From G963663735 sp963663735 (lineage in GTDB: Bacteria > Acidobacteriota > UBA6911 > RPQK01 > JAPXNP01): a stretch of DNA of 64,000 nt. The DNA lies in contig CAXXHN010000001.1 of the NCBI GenBank assembly GCA_963663735.2, forward strand, positions 2,272,836 through 2,336,835. The letters run 5' to 3'. Below, in pieces: positions 33,197 through 41,684 of the stretch. A program made the translations under genes and the position numbers. The notes below the pieces were generated by a model. That model saw nothing but the letters and a program-made list of their open reading frames with translations. It ran no database searches and was not told the origin of the DNA. Positions within the stretch are counted from its first letter, which is position 1, and each line of letters opens with the position of its first letter.

Positions 33197-35365
33197 ATGA
33201 GTACATCCGCCAGAAAAAAGACGGCAGGCAGAAGGAGTAGGGTTAGATCTGAAAAGCATTTGGTGTGGTTTATCTTGCTGCTTTCAGTCGGATCCTTTCT
33301 TTTATATTCCAATACCATAGGGCATGGGTTTGTTTTTGATGACATTACCTTGATCCTGCAGAATCCCCAGGTTCTCAATTTTGACATTTCAGGCATTTTT
33401 TCCTTCCAGGGTTACAGGCCGATCAGGACCCTCACTCATGCAATTGAATGGGCGCTGGTTGGTGGAAATCCAATGCTCTATCATATTAATAATATCCTGC
33501 TGCACATATTTAACGTGCTGCTGCTTTTTTTCTTCCTGAAGAAACTCACCCGATCTCGGGCCGCCTCCCTGGCTGGAAGTCTCCTTTTCATGGTGCACCC
33601 GGTACAGACAGCGGCTGTAGCCTACATTTCGGGACGCAAGGATTTGTTGGCTACAGCCTTTCTGCTTCTGGGATTCTGGTTTTATTTGAAAGCTGGTGAA
33701 TCAGACGAGGGCCCCAGGTGGTTACATCCGGCAGCCTGGACCTGTTTCATACTGGCCCTGTTGTCAAAGGAAGTTGCTATTGTTTTTCCAGTACTGATGC
33801 TGGGACTAGATATGGTCAGGATAAAGCCTGTCAGTAGGGTGGGCACGGTGGAAAAGACTTTTCCGTCCGCACTGGCTGACGCCCTGAAGGCCAGGCCATA
33901 CCAATATGCAGCCTTCACGGTTCTTGCCGCTCTGGCTCTTTTATGGGCCGTTGTCATTAATCATGCCAGCCGGGCTGTTGGTTACTGGGGCGGTTCTTTT
34001 CTCTCCAACCTGGGAACAGGTTTTAAACTATTTGCCCATTACCTGAAGCTGGTATTTTTCCCTCATCCTCTGATTTCGGACTATTCGGGAAAAGTATTCC
34101 CGTTATCAATGTCAATTACTGATCTGGCTACAGTTTTATCCATACTGCTGGTTATTGTGTACCTGGTTTTTGCCATCTGGATTTTCAGAAAGAGCCCCCT
34201 GCTGAGTTTCGGGATGTTATGGTTCGCTGCTGCCATAAGCCCGGTTCTGCACTTTATTCCTTTCCATGAGCTTGCCGCGGACCATTTCATGTATTTTCCT
34301 CTGGTTGGGGCATCCATCTGTACCAGTGCGGTGGTTCTCCTGGCTGAAAAGATTTCAGTCGGTTGGAAAAAGATCCTGACCGGACTACTGATTATCCTGG
34401 CTGTAATTGCCAGTGCCATGACCATAAACAGGAACAGGGTATGGAAGGATCAGAAAACCCTCTGGGAGGTAACCGATCTTCAGACCAATGGTATGTCGTA
34501 CCGTGCCAATGTAAACCTGGGACAGATGGCCCTGGCGGAAGGGAGGATATCAGACGGTATAGATTATACGGAAAAGGCGATAGCTTTAAATCCCTCTAAA
34601 GCAGTGCCCCGCAGCAACCTGGGAACCCTTTACTATAACCTGGGAGAACGGGCCAGTGTTAACAGAGATTATGAAAGAGCAAGGGACCTGCTGCACAAAT
34701 CCATAGAGCATAGCAAGGCTGCCCTGGAACTTGAACCTGAAAAGGTTTTTACGGCAGTCAACTATGGCAGCGCGTATAAGGAACTGGCAAATGTTGCTGA
34801 CGCCGAAGGGGATTCAACCCTGGCTGACCAATACCGGAGTGAGGCGGAGAAGTTTTTCATGCGGGCGCTCAATTCAGGGGATGACCGGAAGGAACTGAAA
34901 TCAGCCTGGTTTAACCTGGGAGCCATGTATATTGACGCCGGGAGGTTCAATGAGGCCATACCATATCTTGACAGGTATATTGAGGCTTTTAGTGACAATA
35001 CTGAGGTTTGGAGAGGTTACTACTGGAAAGGTTATGCCCAGTACAGCCTGGGTCGATTCCAGTCTGCAGCCGAAACATTTGAGAAAGCAGCGGCATTGCA
35101 TGCTGACATGAACCTTTATAATTCTCTGGTTAACTGCTATGAGAAGATGGGCAATGAGGAAATGAAAATCAGGACATTTGAGAGGGCCCTGTTACTGGAT
35201 CCCTTTTCTTTTAATGCCCTATATAACCTGGGCCTGATTTATCAAAAGAAAGGTGACAGAGAGAGAAGCATTGAATATTTTCGCCAGGCCCTGACAGCTG
35301 ATCCCGATAATATGATGGCCGACGCGATCAGATCGCACCTTGGTGAGTCAGGCCCTCGCCAGTGA
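33197..35365 (+). CDS. TMTC-like polytopic membrane protein with TPR tail
   Basis: 722-residue protein. The N-terminal half (about 20-420) holds many transmembrane helices and, after the first, the GT-C-like luminal/periplasmic motif GHGFVFDDITLILQNPQV with adjacent acidic residues, then the loop YRPIRTLTHAIEWALVG and HINNILLHIFNVLLLFFF. This arrangement resembles eukaryotic TMTC O-mannosyltransferases and their bacterial relatives. The C-terminal half carries TPR units (AVPRSNLGTLYYNLGE, SAWFNLGAMYIDAGRFNEAI, NALYNLGLIYQKKGDRERSI). It may use polyprenyl-phosphate sugars to glycosylate exported proteins. ATG at 33197 has AGGG 6 nt upstream; an in-frame ATG at 33143 would overlap the GT4 gene. 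Confidence 0.82.
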   Translation: MSTSARKKTAGRRSRVRSEKHLVWFILLLSVGSFLLYSNTIGHGFVFDDITLILQNPQVLNFDISGIFSFQGYRPIRTLTHAIEWALVGGNPMLYHINNILLHIFNVLLLFFFLKKLTRSRAASLAGSLLFMVHPVQTAAVAYISGRKDLLATAFLLLGFWFYLKAGESDEGPRWLHPAAWTCFILALLSKEVAIVFPVLMLGLDMVRIKPVSRVGTVEKTFPSALADALKARPYQYAAFTVLAALALLWAVVINHASRAVGYWGGSFLSNLGTGFKLFAHYLKLVFFPHPLISDYSGKVFPLSMSITDLATVLSILLVIVYLVFAIWIFRKSPLLSFGMLWFAAAISPVLHFIPFHELAADHFMYFPLVGASICTSAVVLLAEKISVGWKKILTGLLIILAVIASAMTINRNRVWKDQKTLWEVTDLQTNGMSYRANVNLGQMALAEGRISDGIDYTEKAIALNPSKAVPRSNLGTLYYNLGERASVNRDYERARDLLHKSIEHSKAALELEPEKVFTAVNYGSAYKELANVADAEGDSTLADQYRSEAEKFFMRALNSGDDRKELKSAWFNLGAMYIDAGRFNEAIPYLDRYIEAFSDNTEVWRGYYWKGYAQYSLGRFQSAAETFEKAAALHADMNLYNSLVNCYEKMGNEEMKIRTFERALLLDPFSFNALYNLGLIYQKKGDRERSIEYFRQALTADPDNMMADAIRSHLGESGPRQ

Positions 35366-35432
35366 TATTGAACAACAAGCGGAGATCATCCGCGCCGGAT
35401 ACAGATAAGTACTTCGGAGAAAGAATGGCTAG

Positions 35433-36143
35433 ATGTACCAGGATCTGAAGATTACCGTTGTCATTCCCTGCCTTAACGAAGAAGAAGGCATTGCCAGGGT
35501 ACTTGCCAGGATTCCAGATTTGGTGGATGAGATAATAGTAGTGGACAATAACTCCACAGATCGTACAGCCGATGTGGCAAGAGAGGAAGGGGCGACGGTT
35601 GTCCATGAGGACAAAAGAGGATACGGAAGGGCCTATAAAACGGGATTGCTGCATGCCAAGGGGGATATCGTAATTACCCTGGACGGAGACCATTCCTACC
35701 CGGTGGACGCTCTTTCCTACCTAATTAAAGCGCTGCTGGATTCCGGAGTCAGGTTTGTTTCAGCTTCCAGATTCCCTATCCAGGATAGGGAATCGATGGC
35801 CGTGAAGCATATGATAGGCAATATCGGCCTGAGCCTGGTGGCTTCTTTGCTGTTTTTTAGGAGGATCAGGGATTCCCAGTCGGGAATGTGGATTTTTTAC
35901 AGGGACGCACTGGAAAAAATGAACCTGATAAGTGACGGAATGGCATTTTCGGAAGAAATTAAGCTGGAGGCCATTCTTAATCCTGGCATTGGCTTCATGG
36001 AATGTCCGATCCGGTACTCCAATAGGGCGGGTGAAATCAAGCTTCGGCCCTGGAGGGACGGCTGGCATAATTTGATGTTCCTCTTCAGGAAAAGAGCAGC
36101 CAGCTTTTTGAGGAAATCTGAAGGTGGGGATCTCAATGGATAG
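35433..36143 (+). CDS. Family 2 glycosyltransferase, dolichol-phosphate-mannose synthase-like
   Basis: 236-residue GT-A enzyme with ITVVIPCLNEEEGIARVL, IIVVDNNSTDRTADVA, DKRGYGRAYKTGLLHAKG and VITLDGDHSYPVDAL (metal-binding DGD). One hydrophobic stretch in the middle (IGLSLVASLLFF) but no C-terminal membrane anchor. It probably makes polyprenyl-phosphate-linked sugar, the donor that a TMTC-like or GT-C enzyme would use. It stands 67 bp after the TMTC-like gene, which supports that link. Confidence 0.87.
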   Translation: MYQDLKITVVIPCLNEEEGIARVLARIPDLVDEIIVVDNNSTDRTADVAREEGATVVHEDKRGYGRAYKTGLLHAKGDIVITLDGDHSYPVDALSYLIKALLDSGVRFVSASRFPIQDRESMAVKHMIGNIGLSLVASLLFFRRIRDSQSGMWIFYRDALEKMNLISDGMAFSEEIKLEAILNPGIGFMECPIRYSNRAGEIKLRPWRDGWHNLMFLFRKRAASFLRKSEGGDLNG

Positions 36144-36243
36144 AATGTGACCAAGGAGTTGGAGGCAAGGACAGAGAAATTGGTTCGGTCATTGTTGATC
36201 CCGGCTAAAATCTGGTAAGTGGTTAAACCGGTTAAACAGGCTC

Positions 36244-36256
36244 ACCCATAATGGGT
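36244..36256. repeat. Short palindrome upstream of the methyltransferase
   Basis: ACCCAT-A-ATGGGT, a 13-bp inverted repeat, in the 180-bp gap between the DPM-like GT2 and the methyltransferase. Just upstream GGTTAAAC occurs twice in tandem (about 36221-36237). It could be an operator or a weak hairpin. No gene was recognised in this gap. Confidence 0.4.
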
Positions 36257-36323
36257 ATGACCCTGGTTCTCGGGACATGCCCAATCGTTCTGCCCCTCTT
36301 TGTGAGTTTGGAAACAGAAAATA

Positions 36324-37292
36324 ATGAACTGCCCTGTATGTGACTCAATTAAGGTAAGCAAACGGTTTACTTTGCGGGATCGCTTTTTTGGCGTTACTTC
36401 CGAAAGATTTTCCGCATTTCTGTGCAAAGAGTGCAGGGCCCTTTTCCTGGATCAAGACCTGGTAAGGGATAGGCTGTCCGCTTTTTACCCTCAGCATTAC
36501 TGGTGGTCTCCCGAGGGGATATCTGGTTCGATGGAGAGTTTTTACAGGAAATGGGTTCTCCGGCATGACCAGTTGGCTTTCGTGAAAAGAGTTCTTGCCT
36601 CATACCAAAAACCAAGATGTCTTGAGATAGGTTGCGGCAATGGAACTTTTACCGGGATGGCGGAGAATGACGGAATTGATATAAGGGGTATTGAGATTTC
36701 CCCGGAAGCTGTGGAGGCAGCTCACACACAGGGTATTTCCTGCATCAGTACGGGGACAATCGAAGACACGGTAGCCTCAGGTGAGACCTATGATTCGGTG
36801 ATTCTTTTCCATGTACTGGAACACCTGGTTGATCCGCGGGAATTCATGTCTAATCTTTCCAGGGTAATCAGGGAAGGTGGAACCTTGATCCTGCAGGTTC
36901 CTAATTGCAGCAGTTGGCAGGCCAGATTATTTGGCAAACGGTGGTATGGACTTGACTGCCCCAGGCATGTTTGTAACTACTCGGCCGGGGCGCTGGAATG
37001 CCTGGTTGCCTCTTCCGGGTTCATGATAAGCAGAATCGAGACATTTTCGCTGCGGGATAATGCCGCTGCATTTGCATCCAGTCTTTTCCCTTGGCTGGAC
37101 CCGTTGGGCAGCAGGGTTAAAAATCTGGCCGCAGGAAGAGTTCCCGGTAAAACATCCTCATTGCTTCGTAACCTCGCTTATTTTGGATTGGTGGTTTGTT
37201 TACAGCCTTATGCATGGTTTGAATCTTGTTTCGGCCAGGGTGCCACAATAAAGCTGTCCGCTGTCAGGAAAAGTACGGGAGCGATAGCATGA
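36324..37292 (+). CDS. SAM-dependent methyltransferase with zinc-ribbon N-terminus
   Basis: 322-residue class I methyltransferase. The N-terminus has paired cysteines (MNCPVCDS and FLCKECRALF) that form a zinc ribbon typical of sugar-modifying methyltransferases. The Rossmann core begins CLEIGCGNGTFTGMA (motif I); GIEISPEAVEAA and ILFHVLEHLVDP follow, then WYGLDCPRHVCNYS. It probably methylates a sugar or lipid intermediate of the cluster glycan. Its stop overlaps the start of the next GT2 by 4 bp (ATGA), so the two are coupled. Confidence 0.87.
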   Translation: MNCPVCDSIKVSKRFTLRDRFFGVTSERFSAFLCKECRALFLDQDLVRDRLSAFYPQHYWWSPEGISGSMESFYRKWVLRHDQLAFVKRVLASYQKPRCLEIGCGNGTFTGMAENDGIDIRGIEISPEAVEAAHTQGISCISTGTIEDTVASGETYDSVILFHVLEHLVDPREFMSNLSRVIREGGTLILQVPNCSSWQARLFGKRWYGLDCPRHVCNYSAGALECLVASSGFMISRIETFSLRDNAAAFASSLFPWLDPLGSRVKNLAAGRVPGKTSSLLRNLAYFGLVVCLQPYAWFESCFGQGATIKLSAVRKSTGAIA

Positions 37293-38329
37293 ACGGGAAG
37301 GAAACCGTAACAGTTTCAGTTGTCATTGTGAATTACAACCGGGTGGAATTACTCAGGTGCTGCCTGGAATCCCTGGAGCGACAGACATTCAGGGATTTTG
37401 AAACTATCGTGGTCGATAATGGCTCCTCTGATTCGAGCCCCGCGTATATCGGCAGCCTGATGGAGAAGTTGGTGGACAAGGCGGTTTTCCTGAAGGAAAA
37501 CAAGGGATTTACCGGAGGTTGCAATCGTGGAATTAAGCAGGCTTCCGGCAGATATGTGGCCTTGATAAATAACGATGCTGAAGCTGAACCGGAATGGCTG
37601 GAAGCCCTGTTGACGGTGGCTGAAAAAGCTCCCGCAGCGGGAATGTGGGCATCCAAGATCCTGTTTTATGGCACTGAGGTTATTGATAAGGCGGGACACC
37701 TGATTTTTCCTGACGGCCAGAACCGGGGAAGGGGAACCGGAGAACTGGATGCGGGACAGTACCAGGTTGAGGAAGAGGTTCTGTTTCCGGACGGTTGTGC
37801 CGCAATGTACCGCCGGGAACTACTGGAGGAAACCGGGGGCTTTGACCTGGATTTTTTTGCCTATGCCGACGATGCCGACCTGGGACTCAGGGCCCGCTGG
37901 CTGGGATGGAATTGTGTGTACGTACCTGGAGCAGTGGTATATCATCACCACTCAGCCACCACGGGTTCATTTGATCCGGGGAAAATATACTGGGTGGAAA
38001 GGAACCGGATCTGGCTGGCTGTCAAGAGCCTGCCATTGCCGTTTCTGCTGTTCTCTCCCCTGTTCACTCTCTACCGGTTCGCATGGAACCTGGCTGCTGC
38101 TGCTGTTAATAAAGGTTCAGCCAGCAGCTTCACAAAAAATTATTCATGGAAGACCATGGCCTATGTATTGATGCGGGCAACCAGGGACGGGTGGGCCAAC
38201 ATTGGTCCCCAGATCAGAAAAAGGAAAAAAATAAACAAAACCCGCAAGGTAAGCGGCATTGATTTCTGCAGGATTCTTTTAAGATTCAGGATTTCCGCTA
38301 GGAGGCTGACCATGGAAGGCCGGAAATAG
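37289..38329 (+). CDS. Family 2 glycosyltransferase, rhamnosyltransferase (RfbF)-like
   Basis: 346-residue GT-A glycosyltransferase with VSVVIVNYNRVELLRCCLES, FETIVVDNGSSDSSPAY, KENKGFTGGCNRGI and YVALINNDAEAEPEWLEAL (DxD-like NDAE). FDLDFFAYADDADLGLRARW is the acceptor-side block of this family, which includes O-antigen rhamnosyltransferases. A C-terminal hydrophobic stretch (LPFLLFSPLFTLYRFAW) suggests membrane association. ATG at 37289 has GGAG 7 nt upstream and overlaps the methyltransferase stop; a far upstream start at 37226 is unlikely. Last gene of the glycan cluster. Confidence 0.87.
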   Translation: MNGKETVTVSVVIVNYNRVELLRCCLESLERQTFRDFETIVVDNGSSDSSPAYIGSLMEKLVDKAVFLKENKGFTGGCNRGIKQASGRYVALINNDAEAEPEWLEALLTVAEKAPAAGMWASKILFYGTEVIDKAGHLIFPDGQNRGRGTGELDAGQYQVEEEVLFPDGCAAMYRRELLEETGGFDLDFFAYADDADLGLRARWLGWNCVYVPGAVVYHHHSATTGSFDPGKIYWVERNRIWLAVKSLPLPFLLFSPLFTLYRFAWNLAAAAVNKGSASSFTKNYSWKTMAYVLMRATRDGWANIGPQIRKRKKINKTRKVSGIDFCRILLRFRISARRLTMEGRK

Positions 38330-38479
38330 AAAACGGTAATTTCTGATTTTTACAGGCATGTTCGAGGGAAACGAAATGTTGCGGGCAAAAGGGTGTGTGG
38401 GTTTTTAAGCCCTGATAACGTTTGTTGTGGACAAGGCACACAGGGGAATTTGACAGTAGGTCAAGGAGGTCGAAAGAAG

Positions 38480-38590
38480 ATGAAGCGGTCAGGCAGGTTA
38501 TATATGCCGCTGCAATCATCAGCTGGTAAAAATTGCCGGCTGGCTCCCTATATTCATGGCAGGCACAGGGTTAACTTCCCGATAATCTGA
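38480..38590 (+). CDS. Possible 36-residue ORF with strong ribosome-binding site
   Basis: In the 420-bp gap after the glycan cluster, AGGAGGT lies about 9 nt before an ATG that opens a 36-codon frame (MKRSGRLYMPLQSS...). The product is basic, has no membrane helix and matches nothing I know. An 8-bp inverted repeat overlaps its stop codon. A TTGAC-N5-GTCAA inverted repeat (38450-38464) lies just upstream. It may be a real small gene or a chance frame. The rest of the gap holds nothing else I recognise apart from the tRNA promoter candidate. Confidence 0.25.
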   Translation: MKRSGRLYMPLQSSAGKNCRLAPYIHGRHRVNFPII

Positions 38591-38615
38591 TAATTTGAAA
38601 ATAACCTGATTATCG
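38580..38615. terminator. Inverted repeat downstream of glycan cluster
   Basis: CGATAATC (38580-38587) and GATTATCG (38608-38615) with a 20-base loop. AT-rich, no following T tract. Possible weak terminator before the tRNA cluster. Confidence 0.3.
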
Positions 38616-38673
38616 TGAATTCTGTTCTTCTGGACCAGTGATAAAAAATACCCTCCAATAGCCCTTCTTCAGC

Positions 38674-38702
38674 TTTACAAATTGAGACTTATTTGCTAAT
38701 GT
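38674..38702 (+). promoter_or_regulatory. Candidate promoter of the tRNA-tuf cluster
   Basis: TTTACA (38674-38679), a 17-bp spacer and TAATGT (38697-38702), about 40 nt before the first tRNA. The -35 hexamer is good and the -10 hexamer poor. Its place fits a transcript with a processed 5' leader. Confidence 0.3.
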
Positions 38703-38749
38703 ATGGATCTTCCAGCGTGCGGATGAATATTATTTTCAGATGAAATTAT

Positions 38750-38822
38750 GCTGGCGTAGCTCAATTGGCAGAGCAACTGATTTGTAATCAGTAGGTTGGG
38801 GGTTCAATTCCCTCCGCCAGCT
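38750..38822 (+). tRNA. tRNA-Thr (anticodon TGT)
   Basis: Seven-base-pair acceptor stem GCTGGCG/CGCCAGC, D arm with AGCTCAATTGGCAGAGC, anticodon arm ACTGA-TTTGTAA-TCAGT with anticodon TGT at 38783-38785, and T arm GGGGGTTCAATTCCC. Discriminator T. CCA is not encoded. First of four tRNAs before tuf. Confidence 0.97.
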
Positions 38823-38914
38823 AAAGTTGAACTTTTTCCTTTACATGTATATATTGCGACCGAAGAAGTTTTCCTTGATGTGACAAATAAAAATGTTCTT
38901 CAGGGTTACCCTGA

Positions 38915-38998
38915 GGAGGGGTGGCAGAGTGGTCAAATGCAACGGGCTGTAAACCCGTCGACGTTACGTCTACGTAGGTTCGAATCCTACCCCCTCCA
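38915..38998 (+). tRNA. tRNA-Tyr (anticodon GTA)
   Basis: Class II tRNA with acceptor stem GGAGGGG/CCCCTCC, anticodon arm ACGGG-CTGTAAA-CCCGT (anticodon GTA at 38949-38951), a long variable arm (CGACGTTACGTCTACG region) and T arm TAGGTTCGAATCCTA. Discriminator A. CCA not encoded. Confidence 0.97.
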
Positions 38999-39127
38999 AA
39001 TTATTAATTTGGAAGCTCCTCGATATAGATAAAACAGGGTTTTAATCGGGGTTAGTTGCTTTCCGCGGGAAAATTTTAGATAATTAACGCCTTTACAAAA
39101 TTAGTTAAGCACTGGACTATTTGGTTA

Positions 39128-39200
39128 GCGGGAGTAACTCAGCTGGTAGAGTCATAGCTTTCCAAGCTATTGGTCGCGGGTTCGAGTCCCGTCTCCCGCT
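39128..39200 (+). tRNA. tRNA-Gly (anticodon TCC)
   Basis: Acceptor stem GCGGGAG/CTCCCGC, anticodon arm ATAGC-TTTCCAA-GCTAT with TCC at 39161-39163, T arm CGGGTTCGAGTCCCG. Discriminator T, and CCA is encoded at 39201-39203. Confidence 0.97.
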
Positions 39201-39318
39201 CCAGAACGTGGGTGTCTGTTATTTAAGATTTCTGTTATTTTAGGATTATTTTAGAAGAAATAATTTCGGATGACCATGGAGAATCCGGAATTATTAACAA
39301 AAGATACAGGAAGAGTAA

Positions 39319-39390
<72 letters not shown>

Positions 39391-39447
39391 CCATAAATTA
39401 CTTTCTTTATTCATAGCGAAAGCTAGCTGACGAGGAGACTCTGAGCA

Positions 39448-40635
39448 ATGGCAAAAGAAAAATATAACCGTAGTAAGCCTCATGTAAACATTGGCACGAT
39501 TGGCCATGTTGATCATGGGAAGACAACATTGACAGCAGCCATCACCATGATATTGGCTAAGAACAACCCCGGTATCAGTGTAAGGTCGTTTGACTCGATT
39601 GATAACGCTCCTGAAGAAAAGGAACGCGGAATCACGATTGCGACTGCTCATGTTGAATATGAAACTGAAAATCGCCACTATGCGCATGTTGACTGTCCTG
39701 GTCACGCTGACTACATCAAGAACATGATCACTGGAGCGGCGCAGATGGACGGAGCGATACTGGTTGTATCTGCTGCTGATGGTCCGATGCCCCAGACGCG
39801 TGAACATATACTGCTGGCTCGTCAGGTTGGCGTACCTTACATCATTGTTTACCTGAACAAGACGGACATGGTGGATGACCCTGAACTTCTGGATCTGGTT
39901 GAGCTTGAGGTAAGGGAGCTGCTGACTAAATATGAATTTCCTGGAGACGAAATTCCGATAATCAGGGGAAGTGCCTTGAAAGCCGGTGAGGGAGATCCTG
40001 AAGCGGAAGCTTCTATTCTTGAGCTGATGGAAGCAACTGACACCTACATTCCTGTGCCAGAGCGTGATGTTGACAAACCTTTCCTGATGCCGATTGAAGA
40101 TATTTTCTCAATCAGCGGTCGCGGCACGGTAGTAACCGGAAGAATTGAGCGCGGGATTGTGCATACCGGTGATGAGATTGAGATAGTCGGGATGCGTGAT
40201 ACGATGAAGCGGGTAGTGACCGGAGTTGAGATGTTCCGCAAGCTGCTTGATGAAGGCCAGGCTGGAGACAATGTAGGTCTTCTTCTGAGGGGAACCGATA
40301 AGGAAGATGTGGAACGCGGTCAGGTAATAGCGGCCAAGGGTTCGATTAAGCCGCATACTCATTTCAAGGCTGAAGCTTACATACTGGCCAAGGAAGAGGG
40401 TGGGCGTCACACTCCGTTTTTCACTGGATACAGGCCGCAGTTTTATTTTCGGACCACAGATGTAACGGGTGATGTCAGTTTACCGGAAGGCATAGAGATG
40501 GTAATGCCTGGTGATAACGTGTCAATGACAGTGAAGCTTATCACCCCGATAGCCATGGAAAAGGGATTGCGTTTCGCTATCCGTGAAGGTGGCAGGACTG
40601 TTGGTGCCGGTACCATTACTGAAATTAATGAATAA
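39448..40635 (+). CDS. tuf: Elongation factor Tu
   Basis: 395-residue GTPase that delivers aminoacyl-tRNA to the ribosome. G1 GHVDHGKTTLTAAIT, switch I with ERGITI, G3 DCPGHADYIKNM, G4 NKTD and G5 SALKA are intact. Domains II and III follow, with GRGTVVTGRIERG and the C-terminal FAIREGGRTVGAG. GAGGAG lies upstream of the ATG. It is flanked by tRNA-Thr and tRNA-Trp and leads into secE-nusG. Only one tuf copy is seen here; whether a second lies in an str operon is unknown. Confidence 0.99.
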   Translation: MAKEKYNRSKPHVNIGTIGHVDHGKTTLTAAITMILAKNNPGISVRSFDSIDNAPEEKERGITIATAHVEYETENRHYAHVDCPGHADYIKNMITGAAQMDGAILVVSAADGPMPQTREHILLARQVGVPYIIVYLNKTDMVDDPELLDLVELEVRELLTKYEFPGDEIPIIRGSALKAGEGDPEAEASILELMEATDTYIPVPERDVDKPFLMPIEDIFSISGRGTVVTGRIERGIVHTGDEIEIVGMRDTMKRVVTGVEMFRKLLDEGQAGDNVGLLLRGTDKEDVERGQVIAAKGSIKPHTHFKAEAYILAKEEGGRHTPFFTGYRPQFYFRTTDVTGDVSLPEGIEMVMPGDNVSMTVKLITPIAMEKGLRFAIREGGRTVGAGTITEINE

Positions 40636-40650
40636 CACAGGAGTTTGTGC

Positions 40651-40723
40651 AGGCCAGTAGCTCAATTGGTAGAGCACCGGTCTCCAAAACCGGGGGTCGG
40701 GGGTTCGAGACCCTCCTGGCCTG
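40651..40723 (+). tRNA. tRNA-Trp (anticodon CCA)
   Basis: Acceptor stem AGGCCAG/CTGGCCT, anticodon arm CCGGT-CTCCAAA-ACCGG with CCA at 40684-40686, T arm CGGGGGTTCGAGACCCTCC region. Discriminator G, and CCA encoded at 40724-40726. Sits between tuf and secE, the usual place. Confidence 0.97.
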
Positions 40724-40754
40724 CCAACTCGTTTAAGGAATTTTGGACAGCCAG

Positions 40755-40970
40755 ATGTTAGAAAAGATAAAGAATTTGCCCGGAGCGATCGTCAGGTTCA
40801 CAGGCGATCTGAAGGTAGAGATGAAGAAGGTAACCTGGCCTGGAAAAAACGAAGTCTATGGAACTACAGTAGTGGTCCTGGTGACGGTTGTTATTTTTGG
40901 TATTTATCTTTTTCTGGTTGATTCCTCCCTTCAAGTGGCGATTAATCAGCTGTTTAGTTTGTTTTTATAA
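40755..40970 (+). CDS. secE: Preprotein translocase subunit SecE
   Basis: Small single-span subunit of the SecYEG channel, 71 residues. The conserved amphipathic segment FTGDLKVEMKKVTWPGKNEV precedes the transmembrane helix VVVLVTVVIFGIYLFLVDSSL. ATG at 40755 has GGA 7 nt upstream; a TTG at 40743, closer to AAGGA, would add four residues and is possible. Directly followed by nusG. rpmG, often found between tuf/tRNA-Trp and secE, is missing. Confidence 0.95.
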   Translation: MLEKIKNLPGAIVRFTGDLKVEMKKVTWPGKNEVYGTTVVVLVTVVIFGIYLFLVDSSLQVAINQLFSLFL

Positions 40971-41026
40971 ATGATCTGGTCATCTTCCTTATAAAGAAGA
41001 GTTTTACTTGAAAGGCTGTTACAAAC

Positions 41027-41575
41027 GTGTCTCATGACAACTCTCCGGACAAGAAGTGGTATATCATACATACCTATTCCGGCCATGAACGCAGAGTGGC
41101 TGACAGCTTGATGAATCGCGTGCAGGTTTTTAACCTGCAGGACAGAATCGGCCAGGTACTTGTACCGACCGAAGACGTGGTTGAGATGAAGAGCGGGAAA
41201 AAGACAGTCTCTGAGAAGCTGTTTTTTCCTGGGTATATACTGGTGGAAATGGTATTGGATGAGGACACCTGGAACCTGGTGCGGAATACGCCCAAGGTCA
41301 GTGGTTTCGTCAGCCAGGGCACTACCCCGACTCCTCTGACTGATGAGGAGATCAATGAAGTCCTGCAAAGGGTTTCCAATGCGGGGGATAAGCCGAAGCC
41401 GAAATTCACTTTTGAAAAGGGTGAGAAGGTTAAAATTAACGAGGGACCTTTTTCGAATTTCACTGGTTTGGTGGAAGATGTCAATATGGAGAGGAGTACT
41501 CTGAAGGTGATGGTTACCATTTTTGGAAGAGCTACTCCGGTGGAACTGGAATTCCTGCAGGTTGAGAAGGTTTAG
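41027..41575 (+). CDS. nusG: Transcription antitermination factor NusG
   Basis: 182-residue elongation factor that clamps RNA polymerase and couples it with ribosomes or Rho. The NGN domain (KKWYIIHTYSGHERRVADSL ... LFFPGYILVEM ... VSGFVS) is followed by a KOW domain (FEKGEKVKINEGPFSNFTGL). The GTG start has AAAGG about 11 nt upstream. In the secE-nusG-rplKAJL order typical of bacteria. Confidence 0.98.
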   Translation: MSHDNSPDKKWYIIHTYSGHERRVADSLMNRVQVFNLQDRIGQVLVPTEDVVEMKSGKKTVSEKLFFPGYILVEMVLDEDTWNLVRNTPKVSGFVSQGTTPTPLTDEEINEVLQRVSNAGDKPKPKFTFEKGEKVKINEGPFSNFTGLVEDVNMERSTLKVMVTIFGRATPVELEFLQVEKV

Positions 41576-41684
41576 TCCTCGGCTCCCGGGTATTTCTTGT
41601 GAAGTTAATGAAGTGAACTGGCAATGTCAGTGATACTTCGACAAATATAGAACAAAATCAGGTTTTAGGATAGGACCTAAACAA

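Noticed and set aside
36148..36222. GTG frame of 23 codons after the second DPM-like GT2
   Set aside because: Too short, no ribosome-binding site of its own and nothing recognisable; it may be a decayed piece of a gene.
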